From Isoptericola peretonis (GTDB lineage Bacteria; Actinomycetota; Actinomycetes; Actinomycetales; Cellulomonadaceae), in contig JALQCY010000001.1 of assembly GCA_023241745.1 (NCBI GenBank), forward strand, positions 248,001 to 312,000: a DNA stretch of 64,000 nt, written 5' to 3'. The notes beneath the pieces were generated by a model. That model was not told the origin of the DNA, did no database searches, and saw nothing but the letters and a program-made list of their open reading frames with translations. Positions 61,673 to 64,000 of this stretch are shown here, in pieces; position 1 is the first letter of the stretch; each line of letters begins with the position of its first letter. The position numbers and the translations under genes are program-made.

Positions 61673-62560
61673 TCATTTGATCGACCCGAGGGACAGGCCG
61701 CCCTGCCAGTACTTCTGCAGCGCGAGGAACGCCACGATCAGCGGCAGGATCGACACGAGCGCGCCCGTGGTGATGAGGTTCCACACCTGCTCGCCCCCGG
61801 CGCCCGCGTTCGAGAGCGTCTGCCACTGGTTGATGCCCACCGTGACGGGCAGCAGCTGCGGGTCGCGCAGCACGGCCAGCGGCAGGAAGAAGTTGTTCCA
61901 CGTGGCGACCGTCGTGAGCAGCAGCACCGTGACGAACGCCGGCCGCAGCAGCGGCAGCGCCACGCGGAAGAACAGCCGCAGCTCCCCCGCGCCGTCCACG
62001 CGGGCGGCGTCGAGCATCTCGTCCGGGATGGCGTCCACCGCGTACACGCGCACGAGGTAGACGCCGATCGGGCTGAGCAGGGACGGCAGGACGACCGCCC
62101 ACATGGTGTTGATCATGCCGAGCTGGCTGAGCAGCACGAACGTGGGGATGGTCAGGGCCGTCAGCGGCACCATGACGGAGCCGAGCAGCATGGAGAAGTA
62201 GAGGTTGCGCCCCCGGAACCGGTACTTGGCCAGGGCGTACCCGGCCAGCACGGCCAGCGTCGTGGACCCGACGCCGCCGACGATCGCGTAGACGAACGAG
62301 TTGCGCATCCACGTCCAGTAGATGCCGCCCTGATACGTGAAGAGCTGCTTCACGTTGTCCCACAGCGCGAACTCGTCGTTGAACCACAGGGCGCCGCCGG
62401 AGCCGACGAACAGGCCGCTGTTCGTCTTGGTCGACCCGACCACGAGCCACCACAGCGGCACCACGAAGTACAGCGCCGCGAGGATCAGGAACAGGTGCGA
62501 GCCGAGGCGGCGCTGCCCCGTCCGCCGCGGGGAGGTGTGCTGCGTCGTCACGGTGGTCAT
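61673..62560 (-). CDS. Sugar ABC transporter permease (MalG type), second importer
   Basis: A 295-residue permease. Helix 1 is LFLILAALYFVVPLWWLVVGS, then TKTNSGLFVGSGGALWFNDEF. The EAA loop reads DAARVDGAGELRLFFRVALP, and TVATWNNFFLPLAVL with ALQKYWQGGLSLGSIK ends the protein as usual for MalG types. Its ATG shares a base with the stop of the MalF-type gene (TGATG), so the pair is coupled. It lies 79 bp upstream of the LacI gene. Confidence 0.93.
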   Translation of the reverse strand: MTTVTTQHTSPRRTGQRRLGSHLFLILAALYFVVPLWWLVVGSTKTNSGLFVGSGGALWFNDEFALWDNVKQLFTYQGGIYWTWMRNSFVYAIVGGVGSTTLAVLAGYALAKYRFRGRNLYFSMLLGSVMVPLTALTIPTFVLLSQLGMINTMWAVVLPSLLSPIGVYLVRVYAVDAIPDEMLDAARVDGAGELRLFFRVALPLLRPAFVTVLLLTTVATWNNFFLPLAVLRDPQLLPVTVGINQWQTLSNAGAGGEQVWNLITTGALVSILPLIVAFLALQKYWQGGLSLGSIK

Positions 62561-63558
62561 CACTTCAGTCCGCTCTGCTTGCGGGTCGCGTACAGGAACA
62601 CGTACGACCCGATGAACACGAGGATCCCCAGCGCGAACGCGATCGTGGAGGCGTAGTTGAACTGGCTGTAGGAGAACGCCATCGAGTACGCGTACATGTT
62701 CGGGGTGTAGGTGGTGGGGATCGCGCCCTGCGCGACCGACCGCAGCACCGTCGGCTCGGTGAAGAACTGCAGGGTCCCGATCAGGGCGAACACCACGATC
62801 ATCACCATCGACGACGCGATCATCGGGATCTTGATGCGGAACGCGATCGCCCGGTTGCCGGCGCCGTCCAGCTTGGCCGCCTCGTAGATCGACGGGTCGA
62901 TCGCCCGCAGCGCCGCGTAGACGATGATCATGTAGTAGCCCACCCACTGCCAGGTCACGATGTTGACCAGCGAGCCGAAGATCAGGTCCCGGGACAGGAA
63001 GTCAGGGGCGTCCAGGCCGAAGACCCCGAAGAGGTCGCTCGCCGGGCCGAACCGCGGGCTGTACAGGAAGCCCCACATGAGCGCGCCGATGACGGCGGGG
63101 ATGGCATAGGGCACGAAGACCAGCAGCCGGGACGCCTGGGACAGCCGGGTGGCGAGCGTGTCGAGCACCAGTGCGATCGCCACGGCGAGGCCGATCTGGA
63201 GGGGCACCATGACCAGCACGAACCTGCCCACGCGGGCCATGCCCGACAGGAAGTCCGCGTCGGTGAACACGCGCACGTAGTTCGCGACGCCCGTGAAGAC
63301 GCTCTCTCCCCCGGTCGCGATGCCCTGGGTGTGCAGGCTGAGCCAGAACGCGTAGCCCAGCGGCACGAGCAGGAAGAGCACGAAGACGACGGTGAACGGG
63401 GCGAGGAACAGCCACCCCCACCACTGGCGCTTCGTGTCGAGCAGGCTCTGGCCCGCGCGTCGGCGGCGGGTCCGGGCGGGCGCCGCGACCCGCTCCGTCG
63501 TCGTCGAGGTCATCGGGGTGCTCCGTGTCGTGGTCGGTGTGGTCTCGGGGCGCGTCAT
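62560..63558 (-). CDS. Sugar ABC transporter permease (MalF type), second importer
   Basis: A 332-residue six-helix permease. Segments include GWLFLAPFTVVFVLFLLVPLG, LLVFVPYAIPAVIGALMWGF and the EAA loop EAAKLDGAGNRAIAFRIKIP. VANYVRVFTDADFLSGM is the typical first external part. Two starts are possible: the ATG at 63558, which overlaps the binding-protein stop (ATGA), and an ATG 15 codons later at 63513 with GGAG upstream. The first is listed because of the coupling. It forms the channel with the MalG-type protein. Confidence 0.9.
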   Translation of the reverse strand: MTRPETTPTTTRSTPMTSTTTERVAAPARTRRRRAGQSLLDTKRQWWGWLFLAPFTVVFVLFLLVPLGYAFWLSLHTQGIATGGESVFTGVANYVRVFTDADFLSGMARVGRFVLVMVPLQIGLAVAIALVLDTLATRLSQASRLLVFVPYAIPAVIGALMWGFLYSPRFGPASDLFGVFGLDAPDFLSRDLIFGSLVNIVTWQWVGYYMIIVYAALRAIDPSIYEAAKLDGAGNRAIAFRIKIPMIASSMVMIVVFALIGTLQFFTEPTVLRSVAQGAIPTTYTPNMYAYSMAFSYSQFNYASTIAFALGILVFIGSYVFLYATRKQSGLK

Positions 63559-64000
63559 CGGACCGTGAAGCCCTGCTGCTCGGCGTAGCGCACCAGGCTG
63601 TCCTGGATGGTCGCCAGGGCGTCCTCGGCGGTCGCGGGCCCTTCGACCATGTCGTACAGGGCCATCGTCTGGCGGTCGTACGCGTAGACCTGGAACGGGC
63701 TGAACGTGAAGCCCGGGTACCGCGCTGCGGCGTCGAGGAAGACGTCGCGGTTCACCTGCTGCCCCCCGAAGAACGGGTAGCGGCGGTCGGTGAACCAGTC
63801 CGCCTCGAGGGCGAGGTTCCACAGCGGGAACAGGCCGGCGTCCTCGACGCCGATCTTCCAGGTGGCCTCGTCGTCGAACAGCTCCATCGCGACCGTGGCG
63901 GCCGCCTCGGGGTCCTTCGCCTGCGAGGTGACCGCGAGGGCCGAGCCGCCCTGGTTGACCTGCACCGGGTCCGCCGGGTCCCACTGCGGCAGCGGAGCGG
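63555..64000 (-). CDS. Sugar-binding protein of the second ABC importer (C-terminal part only)
   Basis: The last ~147 residues of a cluster-B extracellular binding protein; the rest, with the expected signal peptide, lies beyond the window. The visible part reads QVNQGGSALAVTSQAKDPEAA, then ATVAMELFDDEATWKIGVED, FPLWNLALEADWFTDRRYPFF and DSLVRYAEQQGFTVR, the usual C-lobe pattern with a conserved aromatic sugar-facing surface. It overlaps the MalF-type gene by ATGA. Nothing in view tells the sugar; the adjacent LacI regulator suggests substrate-inducible control. Confidence 0.85.
   Translation of the reverse strand, partial: APLPQWDPADPVQVNQGGSALAVTSQAKDPEAAATVAMELFDDEATWKIGVEDAGLFPLWNLALEADWFTDRRYPFFGGQQVNRDVFLDAAARYPGFTFSPFQVYAYDRQTMALYDMVEGPATAEDALATIQDSLVRYAEQQGFTVR

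Overview
The window is very GC-rich DNA with GTG starts, stop/start overlaps, WhiB and mycoredoxin genes and a pfl/ZTP riboswitch. It is therefore an actinobacterium. The secreted and cytoplasmic arabinan/galactoside hydrolases and the gene content suggest Micrococcales, probably a Cellulomonadaceae/Promicromonosporaceae-type soil or plant-matter degrader; the family assignment is inference. The sequence looks chromosomal. I see no integrase, transposase, phage gene, plasmid origin, rRNA gene or CRISPR array.

Region 1 (1-27.6 kb) is a conserved housekeeping block whose gene set recalls the Mycobacterium tuberculosis Rv3193c-Rv3211 neighbourhood, from memory. After an edge glycosyltransferase, a small Rho-N-like protein, a decayed MFS gene and the initiator tRNA come UPF0182, a PDZ/Lon-like protease, a DUF2342 zincin, a YgjP-type peptidase and a ThiF-like protein. 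Next are whiB7 with a promoter, leader peptide and attenuator, a His-rich lipoprotein, uvrD2, mycoredoxin, nudC and a phosphotransferase. A formate/nitrite-type channel plus cyanase sits in front of the adnAB recombination helicase-nuclease. DUF3107, a ferritin-like protein and the DEAD-box helicase rhlE close the block.

Region 2 (27.6-50.3 kb) is mixed metabolism: a GntR/CynX-type MFS pair, MarC-PHP, a hydrolase, aminopeptidase P, an MgtE-like/DUF1003/Mrp group, galactokinase, alkaline phosphatase, exonuclease III, and a coupled pair of UDP-GlcNAc 2-epimerase and processive glycosyltransferase (probable surface polysaccharide). It ends with PPK2 and a ZTP-riboswitch-controlled glyA-folD operon. 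Two related ~70-bp palindromes bracket a frameshifted AbiEi-like gene (34.1-35.3 kb). A 58-bp inverted repeat runs into tandem 22-bp repeats at 47.9 kb.

Region 3 (50.3-64 kb) is for plant polysaccharide use. A secreted GH43 and a GH27 gene are transcribed away from an ABC importer operon (binding protein, two permeases, a cytoplasmic GH43 and a DUF624-like protein). Three copies of one LacI-type operator lie between the two units. A leaderless ArsR-MFS pair follows, then a LacI regulator downstream of a second ABC importer whose binding protein runs off the window. No ABC ATPase is encoded, so both importers probably borrow a shared MsiK-type ATPase from elsewhere.

Most genes are ordinary. 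The parts most worth a second look are the whiB7 leader, the palindrome-flanked broken gene, the 47.9-kb repeat array, the epimerase-glycosyltransferase pair, the cyanase insertion next to adnAB, and the three-operator sugar regulon.
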